The position numbers and the translations under genes were made by a program. 64,000 nt of DNA from Glebionis coronaria. Its lineage: Eukaryota; Streptophyta; Magnoliopsida; Asterales; Asteraceae. Positions 23,097 through 35,538 of the stretch are shown piece by piece. The notes beneath the pieces were generated by a model. That model was not told where the DNA came from. It made no database searches and saw nothing but the letters and a program-made list of their open reading frames with translations. The DNA is taken from NCBI GenBank assembly GCA_025667525.1, contig CM046877.1, forward strand, positions 260,063,706 through 260,127,705, read 5' to 3'. Positions within the stretch are counted from its first letter, which is position 1. Each line of letters starts with the position of its first letter.

Positions 23097-24216
23097 TCAT
23101 ATGTAGTCTATTCCTCTAGGTCTGTCCTTCTTGTCGAACCATTCGCTGGGCGCGTTGACCGACCTACTTCCGTAGGTGTTTCGTATCACTTCTGAGGCAG
23201 CTGATTCCCCCTGTACGAACGATTTTCCTCGCCTCAGCACTCCCTCGAAGGTTTTGGCGTTTTTTCGTTCAGATTTTTTATTAGGCCACTGTTTTGTATA
23301 CGTGCCATGAAGCAAGATACCTTCAACATTTCTGGGCACTGTTTTATTTGGAGGCACTCGCTCTTAAAATGTTCCAGGAAGTCCTCCAGGTATTCGCCTT
23401 GATTCTGCATTATCCTGGCGAGTGATAACGCATTCCTATCGTGCCTTTTCTATTGCACATAGTTTCTCTTGAACGCCTTCCGCAACACTTCATATCCACT
23501 AATTGTTTGAGGCGGGAGTTTGTCAAACCATATCCGCGCGTTACCTACGAGCGTGGAGTTGAACATGTTGCACCATACATGTTCTGGCCATTGCTCAATA
23601 CTCGCTTGGGATTCGAAGACTTTTAAATGGTCTCCTAGATCCGTAGTGCCATCATACGTTTTTACATTCGATGGCATGCGACATCTTCTTGTATCTACAT
23701 AGTACTGTATGCGCCTTGTAAAAGCGTTCTTTCTCGCTCTTCTCCATGGTTGCGAGAAACTTTGGTCGTCCGAGTAATAGTTTTCGCGCACGTATTCTCC
23801 TGGGAGGCTGTCATCCGATCTTGATGGGCCGCTTTCGGAAGATACAGCGCGTTTTGTGCGCTTCGCTCCTTTTATTTTCTTTTCGTGTTTAACAACAAAA
23901 GGGATGAGGGTTTGTAGGTGACTGGCTACGAACTAATCCATTGCGCGTGCTTCTATGGCAACGAACTCTTCGCCTTCTTCTTGAACTATTCTTCTTTTTT
24001 GTTTGTTAGGAGGAGGCTGAGTTGACTCTTGTTCCGATCCTTCTTCTACAGCGGGTAGGGGGTTGAGAACAGACCACCTGTTCTTATGATTGGTTGGTTG
24101 TTTACATCTCGAGTGTTTGCCTCGCTGGTAGATCCAGGAGTAACATTCGCAGATGTGATACGACCATCCACCGTTTAGGAGCCTTGTCGGCCCTCCCTTG
24201 TGCCGCTTTCCATCAT
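23097..24216 (-). pseudogene. gag: Element G gag (broken)
   Basis: A candidate ATG is at 24216, 20 bases past the primer-site candidate, but the frame stops within about 15 codons. A better frame (23791-23450) holds the Gag capsid core: YDGTTDLGDHLKVFES, MFNSTLVGNARIWFDKLP and EVLRKAFKRNYVQ, then a stop. It continues in another frame at 23357-23097 (KSFVQGESAASEV). The capsid is recognisable but not expressible. Confidence 0.8.
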
Positions 24217-24235
24217 TTAGTTAGAGCTTAGTATA

Positions 24236-24256
24236 GGGTCCCACAGATGGAGTCAA
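24236..24256 (-). other. Element G candidate primer-binding site
   Basis: The minus strand reads TTGACTCCATCTGTGGGACC two bases after the LTR end (…ATCAACA). It has the general form of the GACTCC...GGGGAC sites of Tat-type elements. The matching tRNA cannot be assigned with confidence. Confidence 0.4.
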
Positions 24257-24258
24257 CT

Positions 24259-24839
24259 TGTTGATATAAAAGTTGGATGGACCGAGCTTTACCCGAATTA
24301 GGCTTAATTCGGGGTCTTGTGGACTCTGGCTCTTGCACCATGTGAAACTTATTTGAGGACCATGCACATTAAACAGACACCGTTAGGCTTACCGTGGGGT
24401 TGTGACCCACGATTAGACTCTAGCGTGAGAGTAAGTAATCGGTTTGAGTATGTAAGGTTTTATGGTATTGTGTGTATCGTACCTTTGTAGAACCTATCGG
24501 GTTCCTTTTATACTCGAGAGACTCCAGGTCGGGCTCCCTGTTCTTGCGGCCTAAGGAAGAGATAATGAATCGGAATAGCCTGATCTTTATCACATAACTA
24601 AGGCATGTGTATATACCTTTTCCTTAGGCGAAGATAACTATAATATAAGTTATATTCTGTCTGATCCTGTCGCACCGCGACGAGGACCTGGCTAAGTAAT
24701 CAGCCTTATGTGCGACAACGGCTTACCAGGCCACCTGGGTTGCACGCGCACATCACAAAAGTGTTCAATCCATACCTGATGGATGCAGGTAGTACCCGTG
24801 AGTTGGACTATCCAGCCCGACTAGGGACTATACGTCATC
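24259..24839 (-). repeat. Element G 5' LTR (right edge approximate)
   Basis: The inner end (minus ...ATATCAACA at 24259) is defined by the primer site. On the minus strand a TATA box, GTATAAAAGG, lies near 24512-24522. The outer edge is placed at a TGATGACG start (24839) because the text right of it is AT-rich and resembles the B LTR. I could not confirm it with a second copy or a TSD. There is no coding sequence; the short frame at 24710-24901 is chance. Confidence 0.5.
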
Positions 24840-26809
24840 AATTATATTTTCTTGTGGGTTTATGTTTAAGAGTATGTTTTCATCATTTTACAAGTGGTTA
24901 ATCATGTTACAAGGATGATTTATGAAATGGGTTTTTTCTTAAAGATTGTTCATACAAGTGATTAGGTATGTTTGGATTAGTTTAGGATGATTTAATGATG
25001 TTATAATAGGTCTAGGAAGTGATGGAATTGATTTGAAAGATGTTTAAGTGTGGTTTTGAAAGAGGTAATTAAGACTAGATTGTTTAAGGGTTATTTTTAC
25101 GGTCTCAAGTTTAAGTCCAGGTTATTATCATAGGATATAGATTTAGAACTTTTTTCAAGATTCGTTTTTATATAAGATAGAGCTTCTAGGTAAAAACGAA
25201 TCAAAACTTACGTAGGTTTGAATATTCGTGTACCGGGAGGCGAATATCGACACAATCCGAATTTGTGTTCGATATTAGGTAAAATCTCGGGGACTATAAG
25301 TGGAGTTTTAAAAATGTTTGATGGCTGTTCTTTAGCTTTAAACCTGGAGTCTCCAGTTTATTTTCAAACATAGGAGTCGGATTAACAAATGGTATTGACT
25401 AAGTGAGTCAAAATGGTTTTACAACGTAAGGTACAAATCTTCCCGGTTTTTTAAGGTTGAAAATGTGTTGGGCAGCGAGACTTAAAAGTAAAATATTTTT
25501 ATGAAAATTTTTGTGAGATTTCTACATGATGTAAGTGAGACCTACAGCGAGTTTCGTGAAAATTTGTGGTGTCTAAGTATGGGAATTCAGTCCCTACATT
25601 AGGTATGTTCCGGCAGAATTATGTTTAGAGCCATAGTCATAATAAAGTAGAAAAATGTACGTGTCTAGTAAGTATCACTTGTTTGGATTTTGACACGGTT
25701 TTATACAAGTTTTGAGTAAACTTATTTAATTATATGAAGTACAAGTTGGTACATGAACATATTGATTCATTTCGCGCTTTGTTGTTAGGTCTTGCCTTTG
25801 ATTTCCTGGGGCATCCTCATCGTCGGTGATTGTCATTGTTTACGTCTTCGACTACTAGTATCACTACTACTTAAGGTGAGTTTATAGCCTCACTTTCTAC
25901 TGTTTTTAAATGATTTTACCCACGAGGGGATATATGCTATTTAAATAGAAAGGAACATGAGTCGTGAATGATTATTTGGACCCGAATGATGCCTAAAATA
26001 ATGTTAAGTAGCTAGTTGCTAAAAGGCCCTAAATTCATGAACCGTTAATTATTTCTTAATCCTTGTGTGGATTGGAAATACCCGCTTGAACAATTGATAG
26101 TACTATTGGGTTGACGACCCTATCCGAGGCGAGAGCTAATAGGTTGAGTACCCTCCGCGAACGGATAACCAGTGTTAAGAAAAATGTATAATTTGCAACG
26201 AATACCTAAGAGGGGCAATGACTTTACTTAAATCACGCCGACAATTTGGCGTGGGTAGTTAGTTTATGGGGTCGGTGTCATGAACTTAAACATAATTAAA
26301 TAGCTTTTTCTATAACAAGTAATGCCTGAATAATAGTTTGTAATAATCAACATTCTATTGAATAATCGTGAATGATTTTTATACTTACGTTCAAGCTGTG
26401 ATTTATAAACCTATAGATTTCGCTCAACATTATTTGTTGACGATTTTAAGCAAGTGTTTCAGGTAATCGAGGTTGAATGTGGCGGAGCATGTTGTGGATT
26501 GTTGTTGTGGCTTGGGCAGTCTATTTTTGACTTCCTCCCTTTTACTTATAAACAATTTATGCTTTATTTTGTCTAAATTGTCTTGTTGAACAAAATGGTT
26601 TATGTGGTTGAGATTTATGGGGACCTAAACGCTACTCTGTTATAACTTTTGGGTTGGAAACATTTAGACATGTTGTTGTAACTTAACTTTATTTAAATTT
26701 TCTTCAAATGAAACGTCTCTTTTGAGTCGTTCGATATGGCTTGTGTGATGATTCTTTGACTAGCACCCAAATGTGGTATTCTGCAGCGTGGTAAATTTGG
26801 GGTGTTAGA
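24840..26809 (+). repeat. Element B 5' LTR (partial, interrupted by G)
   Basis: It ends TTTGGGGTGTTAGA at 26809, just before a degenerate tRNA-iMet site. It contains segments parallel to the E and F LTRs, such as 'gatagtactattgggttgacgacc' split over about 26096-26120 and the 'ctcactttctactgttt' and 'gaggggatat' areas near 25890-25935. The left part of the LTR lies beyond G, outside the window. No gene is visible. Confidence 0.6.
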
Positions 26810-26811
26810 GA

Positions 26812-26825
26812 TTTGTAATCAGAGC
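26812..26825 (+). other. Element B primer-binding site (mutated iMet type)
   Basis: The sequence tttgtaatcagagc lies two bases after the LTR end. It matches the E site except for two substitutions. Confidence 0.65.
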
Positions 26826-27204
26826 CACAAGTTATAGAGAACTAGGTTGATTTTGAAAAAGTCCTAAACTATAACTTTTGGTGTCATAAATATTTTTCCC
26901 AAAGCACGCAACTATCCTGCATGGCTCTTGTAAGATTTCTTTTAGCATTGTCTTATAATTAGATGTATCCCTTGAAACTGAAATGATTTTCCTGAGTATT
27001 TATTAAGTAAATGCTATAGTATTCTATTGAGATATTGTGAATGTACGTTGAGTACTTGACATCGTAATTTTTGCATTGCATTTGCATGGCCATCATATTG
27101 TTGCATATTGGCATACGTACTACATTTCCATTGCATGTGCATGCATGTATATATAATTTTGGAATAATGACCTTATATACCCTCGAACTTTCTGTATTTG
27201 CAGA

Positions 27205-28013
27205 AATGGCCGAAGTACCGCCAAATGGAAATAGAGACGAGTATGTTGTGGGAGTTGAGGGAGGATTTAATGCCCCAAACCCGCAAGGCGACAATGGTTG
27301 GATAGAACTGGAAGAAGAAGTGAACGAGATTGTTGGGAATGGTAACGGTAGTGATGTTGACAATTTCAGTGTAAGTGACGATAGTGATGAGTAACCTGAA
27401 GAGAAGGATCCCGTGGATGGTGGAATTCATGCGAATGTTGTTTGTCAGACTGCGCCTAATGTGGTGCAGCCTAATAGATCGACGAGAGGACCCGATGTGC
27501 CACCAACTGGTCGTTATGGTCAACGACATGTTCATTCTACATTGCCTACATGTGAAGCTTATTTGACTTTCATGCAGAATACAGTGCTTCAGCCAATGCA
27601 CGTTCTCTCCATGAGAACATTGTAAGGGTTTATTATCCTAGGCCAAGAAACTATGATAACACTGAACATTTATTGAGAAAGTTTGATAAACTCATGTATA
27701 AAAGATATGTGGTAGAAACAAGGGTGATTAGACGGTTTGAGGAGAAAGAGAAGGCATTTCAAAGATTTTATTCTAGCTGGATGAGGTCTAACTATACTAG
27801 GGATTATGAAAGAGCGGAGTTGGATAAATTGAAGATGATTGTGGGGAAATTATGTGATGAATTTGAGGAGATCAAGGAAAAGCGTAAGATATGATCGTTT
27901 GCGAAGTTGGGAAGCACATCTGAGACCTTTCTTGATGGATGCATGGAAATTCAGGAGTGGCCCTAAGTATGCGAACATGCATTTTATGATTCAACCACCA
28001 GAGGTGGGCGAGT
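27205..28013 (+). pseudogene. Element B extra upstream ORF, 5' part (broken, cut by A)
   Basis: It starts ATGGCCGAAGTACC (MAEVPPNGN), parallel to MADPNIP of F. An acidic N-terminus follows (WIELEEEVNEIVG) and a stop at 27394. Other frames continue with LPTCEAYLTFMQN (27413-27625), a lysine/glutamate-rich helix-forming stretch (KEKAFQRFY, MIVGKLCDEFEEIKE; 27673-27894) and IQPPEVGE up to the A insertion at 28014. The frame resumes at 57171. Length, acidity and a coiled-coil-like centre match the F ORF at 46049-47077, although the sequences have diverged. No known domain is recognised. Confidence 0.6.
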
Positions 28014-31000
28014 TGATGTAGTGATTTTACTACTCTTTAGGAAAAGAGAGCAAAAAGGTTAAGCACGACGATTTAGGAAAACCGTGTGTAAATGACCCTA
28101 AAATGAGTTCGTTCTCAAGGAGGCTAGTGTGTTATGTGTGTAATGACTTGGATTAGATTTGTGATTATATTTTTGAGAAAGAAAAATAGAAATGAGATTA
28201 GAAGAGAATGACAGTTACTAAGACGGAATAAACTAAGTCGAAAAAGGTGTGCACGTGAAACCGTAAAAAACACTAAAATTAAATTTTTCCCTAAAAATTC
28301 CTAAAAATCACTAAAAATCCACAATAATATTCTAAGAGTTTACAAAAAATCCAAAGTTGCCAAAACCTTTTAATTAATTAAATAATGACTTTTTAATGCT
28401 AATTAAAGCCCTAAAAATCAAAATTAAATATTAAAAAGTCCCAAACAAGATCTTAAAGTTTGTAAACCTCAAAATACCCTAATTAAGCTAAAAAGTATTT
28501 TTCAAAATTTAAAAACCACTAAAAACTATTTTTAAACAATTAAAAACTACTAAAATCAATTAAAACTTAAATTAATTCTAGAAAATAATTAAAATACTCT
28601 AAAAATATTTGGAAAGTTGCAAAATTCCTAATTCAGTGTCTACAATCTAGGAAAAATATAAAAACTTAGAAAATCAGACTTTTAATTTTTAACAATAAAA
28701 TAATATTAAAATAATATTAAAATAATATTAAAAATCCAAAAATCATAAAAAAATTTAAAAACTTGCAAACTAGCTTAATTTAACCTAAATAACACAGAAA
28801 TGAAAGTGAAATTACCTAAATACCATTAATGGGCCTAGAAAGTGGGCTAAACCCAAAACAGAACCTTAATGGGCCAAAACTGAGCCCAATATAAAAAAGT
28901 GTCCAAATTAAGCCCAAAAAGCACTACTTGACTCAAAATTTGATTTTAAACAACTTTTTCCAAAGGCCCAAAAGCTGAAAGTGTGAAATAAGCTAGCTTA
29001 TACCAAACAACTTATTCTTAATGGGCTTTTTGGCCCATTAAGCTATAAGCCAATGCCATAAGCTGAAATTAAACACACAAGCTTCTTTTGTCCTAAATAC
29101 GACTTCTGCAAAAAGAAATTTGAAATAAGCCCAAGGAATAAGCCTTAAAATGCAATAAGCAATCTACAGAAAACGACAAAATAGTTGTTTTTGAGTCCTA
29201 GGCCACCCCAAGTGCTGATTCAAGTTTCTATAGCTTTTAAATGACTTAATTAAGCAAAATCAACAAAGAGTTTTCAAATAAGCTGACTCAATAAGCTGGA
29301 AAAAGCAAATAAGCACTTATGTAAAAGTCAAATAAGTTGGTTTTCTAGTAAAAAGTCAAAGTCAAAGTCCAATAAGCTCTAGTCTACTGAAATGGGTCAA
29401 ATAATGAAGATCTATCACAAAAATAAGTTGTTGCAAGTCTGGATAAGCTAAAATAGCTTATTGATAAGCTGAGTACAAGTTTACACTAGCAGGGGCTAGT
29501 TTTGGGTGTTGAGCAGTGGGAACTTTTCCCACTGCTTGACTTATAGACTTTTTTGTCTTTAGTGAACTTTTTTGGGATTCAGATTACACAAAGGCACCCA
29601 AATGATCTTTGGATCATAAGGAGTCAATAACAATCAAAAATTCACAAACACAATCACCCAATTTGCACAGATTAATCAATAAAGCACCAGATGTTGCACA
29701 AACATGAACAAATAAGCAGAACAGGTTCAATAAGCAATTTTAGCACAATTTAGCCATCCAAATTCAACCAAATGCATACACAAGCTATATTAAACTTAAA
29801 TGAACAAGTCTAAACAAGTTTCATGCAAGGATTCAAAGAATTAAGCAAGATTCAAGCACCTTAAGTTACTGATGAACACAAGAACATGCAATTTTTCACT
29901 TTGTTGATGTATTTGACACACAAGCCAGATTCAACACCTCAGATCTATCAAGTATGTTATCTTAATGATGTTTAAACAGATTTTATCCCTAAACATGCAT
30001 AAACTCTAGGTTTTCCAAAATTTTAGGTCAAAAACAGTCAAACTCACAAAGTTATAGCACAATCATTGATTCAAGGTTTCAAACCACAAAACTTGCAGCA
30101 AAACACTCTCAAACAAGTGTATATTAGATACCAAGCACAAATAACTACTCCTAACAACACAATACCAAGATTCAAACACAAACAGGTAATCCCAAACACC
30201 TCTTTAACTTTTCAAAACCAATTTTTTCAAAGGAAAAGTGAGATTCAAGACCACCCAAGTGATGATTAACACAATAACAGATGAGAACAACAAATTTAGG
30301 CAGTTTTAAGCCACAAAATACACAAGAACATAAGCAACACTCAAATATCACAAATATCCAAAATATTTTCAGATTTTGGGATTAAGGGTGTGTACCTCAT
30401 GTATGTACATCCACACCCACGGATTTTGAGCTTATGTGCTAGCAAGAACAAGAACAAGCTTCCACAACAAAGCCTGCTAAGAATCAACAAGGTTAGATGC
30501 ACAAGTATAAAATCAGAAATATGAAAAATCCTTGGTTGATGCAACTCTTGTCCTTCACACTTGATTATCCCCAAGTTATAAGCTTCACCACACCTTGATA
30601 ACACAATATCAGGATGCTATGATCAGCCCTATAGCCCAAGAATTCCAAGATAGACCAAGAACTTAGCAAAATATCAAGAAAATGAAGAAAATGTGAAAAC
30701 TTTTGCACACTCCTCTTTTGAAAACAGGTTTTTGATTCAAATTCAGTAAACAAAGAACATAAACAAGCATAAATAAGATGGCACTTGGTCTTTCTTCAAC
30801 ACACTTAACACAATTTCATAAATCTGAAAATAGGATTTACAAGTGCTTGAACAAGGAAAAACCAAAAGCAACGTACAAATGAGACCCTATGGCTTTATAT
30901 ATAGCCTTATAATGTATCTAGAAAGCTGATAAAGAAGTAAAACCCTAGTGTTGAACTTCCAAAATTGCCCTTGTAGTTTGAATAACTTGAAGAATCATGT

Positions 31001-32253
31001 GACTGCATTTTGGCTTGTAGCATGAGTTGGCATGTGAAAGTGTGATCAAAGGGTGTGTATGAAGCTTAGAAAGTAAGCCAAAATGTGGGACGTTGGATTG
31101 CTGGCACTTTCTTTTGCATCTTCCTCATTTGTGTAGCAGGGGAGGTCCCATGTATCATGTGGGGTGGTGTGGTGGTAAAAGTTAAGGTTGGGTTTTGATT
31201 AATACACCATTAATCATAAATTTGGAAACAATTAGGACTTAATTCAATGTAATTAAGAAATCCCCAAATTATGTGATGAACATGAAGAACAGGTTTTTAA
31301 TCTGTTTTTAGGGGTGGATTAGTTTAAAAAGATGCTTAGGCGCCAAGGTTAATTAATTAATTAACCGGGGTGAGTGGGATGTGTGGTGGCAGGATGGAGA
31401 GTTGTGATTGGTTGGAGTGGTGAGTGGGGTGATGTGGCAGCCCATGAGTGGTCTAGGTTTTAATGTTTTCTGGCCAGCATTAAACCCCAATCTTTTGTTA
31501 ACTTGTCATTTCCAGCTATTCTTCATAAAACCCATATCCTTTTGTTAGCAAAGTTTCATTTTTCCCACTTTTGCCCCAAATACTTTTCCAAAGTATTTTC
31601 AGGGGTATTTCTTTCCATTTGTGATACTTGAAGGGCTGATTTGGCATTCTGTTGATGGATAATGGTCTTGACTTGCATATTTGATATTTTGGAGGACTGA
31701 ATTTGCCAAGTCTTGATGATTTAGGGACCATTTTTGCCAAATGTTGAAAGTTAAGGGTCCTTTTTGTAATTTTGGGATTTTCAAAGGACCAAACTTGTAT
31801 TTTCTTGTACTTTGAAGGACTTCATGATGTGTTTGACTTTGTGGAGGATAATGGTTGACAATTTAGCTTTGTTGAGGGGCTAAACTTGCCAATTCTTCAA
31901 AGTGGAGGGCCCTTTTTGTAATTTTGACAAACTTTAGGGACCAAACTTGTAATTATGAGGATACAAGGGTATAAAGTGTCAATTCTTCCATATTGGAGGA
32001 CCCTTCTTCATAATTCTTGAAATCTTCAAGGATTAATCTTGGGAAAGTCTTCATTAGGGCTTGGTTCATTGTGCGGCTTCGTTTCCCGTGTTCGTTTTTG
32101 TATGATTCTTGTGATCTTTTGTCATTTTCTCAATATCGGTACCTAAAATACACAAGCAACAAACACAAACATATATATGGGTATTTTGATGATATTTAAA
32201 GCATTTTAAGCCCTATTTGGACGATGAGACCATGTATAAAAGCAGTCTCATCA
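28014..32253 (-). repeat. Element A 3' LTR (4240 bp)
   Basis: This is an uninterrupted copy of the LTR. It is AT-rich, with tandem 'aaaataatatt' units near 28696-28731 (one more copy than the other LTR), many 'aataagc' words (29080-29480) and a TATA box within a short inverted repeat at 30891-30906 (minus GGCTATATATAAAGCC). The other LTR lacks about 18 bases corresponding to 28772-28790. No protein-coding frame longer than about 90 codons exists. The frames at 30341-30604, 30565-30753 and 31516-31784 (minus) recur in the other LTR only because the LTR recurs. Confidence 0.95.
30891..30906 (-). promoter_or_regulatory. Element A TATA box in a short inverted repeat (3' LTR copy)
   Basis: The minus strand reads GGCTATATATAAAGCC: a TATA box flanked by GGCT and AGCC. 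An identical copy is at 55803-55818 in the 5' LTR, where it would drive transcription leftward. The position, about 1.3 kb from the outer LTR edge, fits a long U3. Confidence 0.6.
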
Positions 32254-32292
32254 CTCCCCCATACTAAACCATTGTCGTGCCCTCACGCAATG
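32254..32292 (-). other. Element A polypurine tract with upstream stem-loop
   Basis: On the minus strand TTTAGTATGGGGGAG directly abuts the 3' LTR and is the expected plus-strand primer. Just upstream, 32270-32292 folds: arms CATTG and CAATG outside, CGTG and CACG inside with a single-base bulge, loop AGGG. A similar hairpin-plus-tract pair lies at 33641-33682. Confidence 0.75.
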
Positions 32293-33640
32293 CTAGAATA
32301 AAGTATCGTAGCATCTCCAAAATTCATTTTATTCACTTTATTGAACGATAAACTAGCTACACTACCACTATTGCTACTACTTGCGTTTTAGACATAATGT
32401 ATGATTTTCATCACAAAATGGGACGTTTAGGTTCATAGAATAAGAACACGTGAATGCTTCGTTAAAAATAATTTCATCGTCCTCGATTTTCACCCTAATT
32501 CCATGCCAAGCGTGCAACGAGATCATTGTCATTATAAGTTAGTAATGCTAACACTACTCATATGCCCTAATCACGTACTTATCCTCCCATTATTCCTAGG
32601 TTGTATCTCTTATATTTTATTTTGTCTTGAATGTTCCACGAGGATACATTGTTTGACTTATGCGATAATAGAGATTTAGGTCTAAAAATAGAGTCCTAAC
32701 GGTGTAACCAAGACCATCAAATCAATAAACCCTCCCAATAGACAACGATGTTAAAAAATTAAGTCAACAATAAGAATCGATAAACACGGTTTTATAACGG
32801 TTTTGAACATGAGACTTATTACCAAGACTTTTATACGCCCCCTAACGGAAGGGCCTTATTATCTTTGGTTTACCTCCATCTTTTATTCAACTTCGCCATG
32901 AAGCTTTTATTATGACTTCGGTCTTGCCTTGCCTTTTATTATCCGCCTCATCGGTGGTTTTATTAGGCAAAGACGTATATCCTCACGCTAAGGCGAATTT
33001 TGGATCTTTAAAGCTTCGAAGATTAAGGCTTGATTCACTTTTAATTTTGCATAGATTTTTCGGCCTTGTGGGGCTTCAAATTGTTTGCTTGATTTAGGTG
33101 AGCACTTGAAATCTTATTATTGGGTGAAGCTTTTGATTATTTGGGTGCCAATACTTCAAAACCGTGACGCTGGCGATACCTTAATGTCTTCCCAATTTAA
33201 TTACACGGAAGCTACTAGAAAAGACTAGAAACCCAACAATCCCAACTAAACCGCTAAGTTAATATTTATTAAGCAAAAAATATTTACATGCGAAGGGAGA
33301 ATAAGCAAACAACGAGAAAACATGAGTTTTTGAAAGAATACGAGTACTCTACGTTTAGCATAGTAACTTATAATTAACCCTATCATTTATCGTCCTCATT
33401 TAAGAGACTTAGCCTTATGTGAAGTTAAGGAATCAAAGCTAAGTGCTCAACACGCACGGTCGAGTCAAAAAATTACTCTTATTCTCGCCATCGCAAAATC
33501 TACATTCGTGTCTTCAAACACTTATAAAACATGAGAAAATTTTTAAAATTTGGCCATTTTTAGTCTTATTTTGCAACAAAAACGATAAACAAAAAGATAA
33601 ACTTTGGAAAGCGTGAAGGTTTGGCAAGGTAAGTATCTAT

Positions 33641-33682
33641 TCACCCCCCCATACTAAAGTGAAACATTGTCCTCAATGTTTC
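33641..33682 (-). promoter_or_regulatory. Element A internal stem-loop plus purine tract
   Basis: A perfect 9-bp stem (33661-33669 with 33674-33682, arms GAAACATTG and CAATGTTTC, loop AGGA on the minus strand) is followed directly by TTTAGTATGGGGGGGTGA. The purine tract copies the terminal tract beside the LTR, so this could serve as a second priming site. That function is inference. Confidence 0.65.
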
Positions 33683-34051
33683 GAGTCTAGGGGTGCAAAC
33701 ACCCCCATAATAGAGACGTAGTCAAATGCCTAATCTAGCATGGAAAGGGTGTAACCAATAAATTAATAGCCGTTTATGAAGTGTGCTAAAAACCTAAGGT
33801 TAGAACATCAAAAGGATATATCATGGATATTGAGAAAGTCTTCAAAGCAAACGATCGAGTGCTCCCATAGAACGAACACGAGAGGCTCCAATCGTGAAGA
33901 TCATGATCATCTAAAGTCCACAATTCATAAACAACCACGGAACAAAGGTTGGAAGGGCATAAATCCCCACACGTTGACTACATTAGAAAGCGATAATATG
34001 TACATAGGATAAGCATGGGACTCCCCCACGAGGCACCTCGTTTTTGATTAT

Positions 34052-34071
34052 CGAGTCATGAGCTCGACTCG
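34052..34071 (-). promoter_or_regulatory. Post-stop hairpin of element A
   Basis: Arms CGAGTC and GACTCG flank an 8-base loop containing GAGCTC, starting 13 bases after the integrase stop. It is positionally equivalent to the C and D hairpins. A second short inverted repeat (ACGAGG/CCTCGT) follows at about 34028-34041. Confidence 0.65.
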
Positions 34072-34083
34072 ATCCCCTCAATA

Positions 34084-35538
34084 CTAATTATCATTGGGGA
34101 AGGTGACGTGGTCGAGGTAGTTCAAGGATGGAACTTCCCCGCCAAAGTAGTGCTTCAACCTTTGTCCATTCACCTTAAAGTTAGGACCATCATTTTGAGC
34201 TAGCTCGATGGTCCCATACGGAAACACTTGAGTCACGGTGAATGGACCGGACCAACGGGATTTCAACTTACCGAAAAAGATTTTCAAGCGAGAATTAAAA
34301 AGCAAAACTTGATCCCCAATGTTAAAAACCCGGTTTTTAATTTTAGAATCATGCAACTTTATAGTTTTTTCCTTATAAATCAATGAATTTTCATAAGCAA
34401 TGTCCCTCAATTCATCCAATTCATTTAATTGCATTTTCTGGTGTTTTCCCGCGGTCTCCATATCATCATTACAATGCTTTAGGGCCCAATAAGCCTTGTG
34501 TTCTAACTCGATTGGCAAATGACAATTGTTTCCATACACAAGCTTATAGGGAGTGCACCCAATGGGTGTCTTATGAGCGGTCCTAAAGGCCCATAAAGAA
34601 TCGTCCAACTTATCCGACCATGTTTGTCGGTTTTCCCCAACGGGTCTCTCTAAAATCCTCTTCAAATCTCGGTTTGAAACCTCGACTTGCCCACTCGTTT
34701 GTGGGTGATAAGCCGTAGAAAGCCGATGTGTAACCCCATATTTCCTTAGGACCCTTTCGAATTGGTCGTTACAAAAGTGGGTTCCACGATCGCTTATGAT
34801 CGCACGAGGGGTTCCAAACCGAGAAAACAAGCTTTTCAAGAACTTGACTACCATACGAGCATCATTGGTGGGCAAGGCTTTGGCCTCCACCCACTTACAT
34901 AGGTAGTCAATCGCAACGAGAATGTACTTATTACCACGAGATGATGGGAACGGCCCCATAAAGTCTATACCCCAAACGTCAAAGATCTCACACACTTGGA
35001 TGATATTTTGTGGCATTTCATCTTTTTGTGAGGCTTTTCCTTGTCGTTGGCATGAATCACACGACTTCACAAGATCTTGTGCATCTCGGTAAATAGTAGG
35101 CCAAAAGAAGCCGGCATCAAACACCTTCTTAGCCGTGAGATTAGCACCGTGGTGACCACCCGTGGGTCCCTCATGGCAAGCTCTAAGGATGTTAGAAGCT
35201 TCGGTTCCAAATACAAAACGTCAGATGATTTGATCCGCACAAGTTCGAAACAAGTAAGGGTCGTTCCAAAAGTAGAACTTGACGTCACGAAAGAATTTCC
35301 GTTTTTCTTGAGTCGTCATACCCTTAATGATGAAGTTACCCGCATGGTAATTTGCGAAATCCGCAAACCATGGGGTGGAAGAATCAAGCTTAGAATTCAC
35401 TACACCAAGTGTCTCGAGCGGAAATGTTTCAGTGATTTCCTTGGGCTCGTAAACACTTTGGTGAGGATCTTCCAAACGAGAAAGATGATCCGCCGCTAGA
35501 TTCTCGGCTCCTTTTTTGTTAACGATTTTGTGATCAAA
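34084..35538 (-). pseudogene. pol: Element A integrase (nearly complete, stop-interrupted)
   Basis: After RNase H the frame passes a TAA (near 35539) and continues with [19 protein letters not shown] text, [15 protein letters not shown] and a TGA at 35223-35221 that looks like a mutated CGA. It is then open for 346 codons (35124-34084). The HHCC domain shows [10 protein letters not shown] and CDSCQRQG. The DDE core shows D in [12 protein letters not shown] in [10 protein letters not shown] and E in [17 protein letters not shown]. The C-terminus carries [15 protein letters not shown] and [10 protein letters not shown], typical of Athila. There is no chromodomain. Apart from the two nonsense codons the domain is intact. 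Confidence 0.9.

Larger units (their letters stand above)
19588..24839 (-). mobile_element. Element G: Tat-like Ty3/Gypsy retrotransposon, degenerate, cut by D
   Basis: Reading leftward from 24839 the order is LTR, primer-site candidate, gag, zinc finger, protease, RT, RNase H and integrase. The integrase stops mid-domain at 19588, where D is inserted. The remainder of G should lie beyond D, left of the window. The integrase signature WGIDIVGPFP, the RNase H string TNNEAEYEALIAGL and the protease string GGSSAEIMYEHC are typical of the Tat clade. All coding parts contain stops or frameshifts. Confidence 0.8.
32254..34083 (-). other. Element A 3' non-coding region
   Basis: About 1.8 kb lie between the integrase stop and the LTR, where some Athila elements have an env-like ORF. 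No such frame is visible on the minus strand. Parts resemble D's 3' region (the 'gatcattgt(c/t)attataag' and 'gaggatacattg' segments near 32520-32660). It contains the post-stop hairpin, an internal purine tract with stem-loop, and the terminal tract. Confidence 0.65.

Noticed and set aside
24710..24901. Possible small host gene beside the G LTR
   Set aside because: It spans the presumed LTR edge, with no domain and no conserved start.
30341..30753. ORFs repeated at 55253-55665 (minus)
   Set aside because: Same reason: both lie in the duplicated A LTR, with no domain and no start context.
32254..34083. Env-like ORF in element A
   Set aside because: The position fits an Athila env-like gene, but the minus strand has stops in all frames and no membrane-spanning frame is visible.
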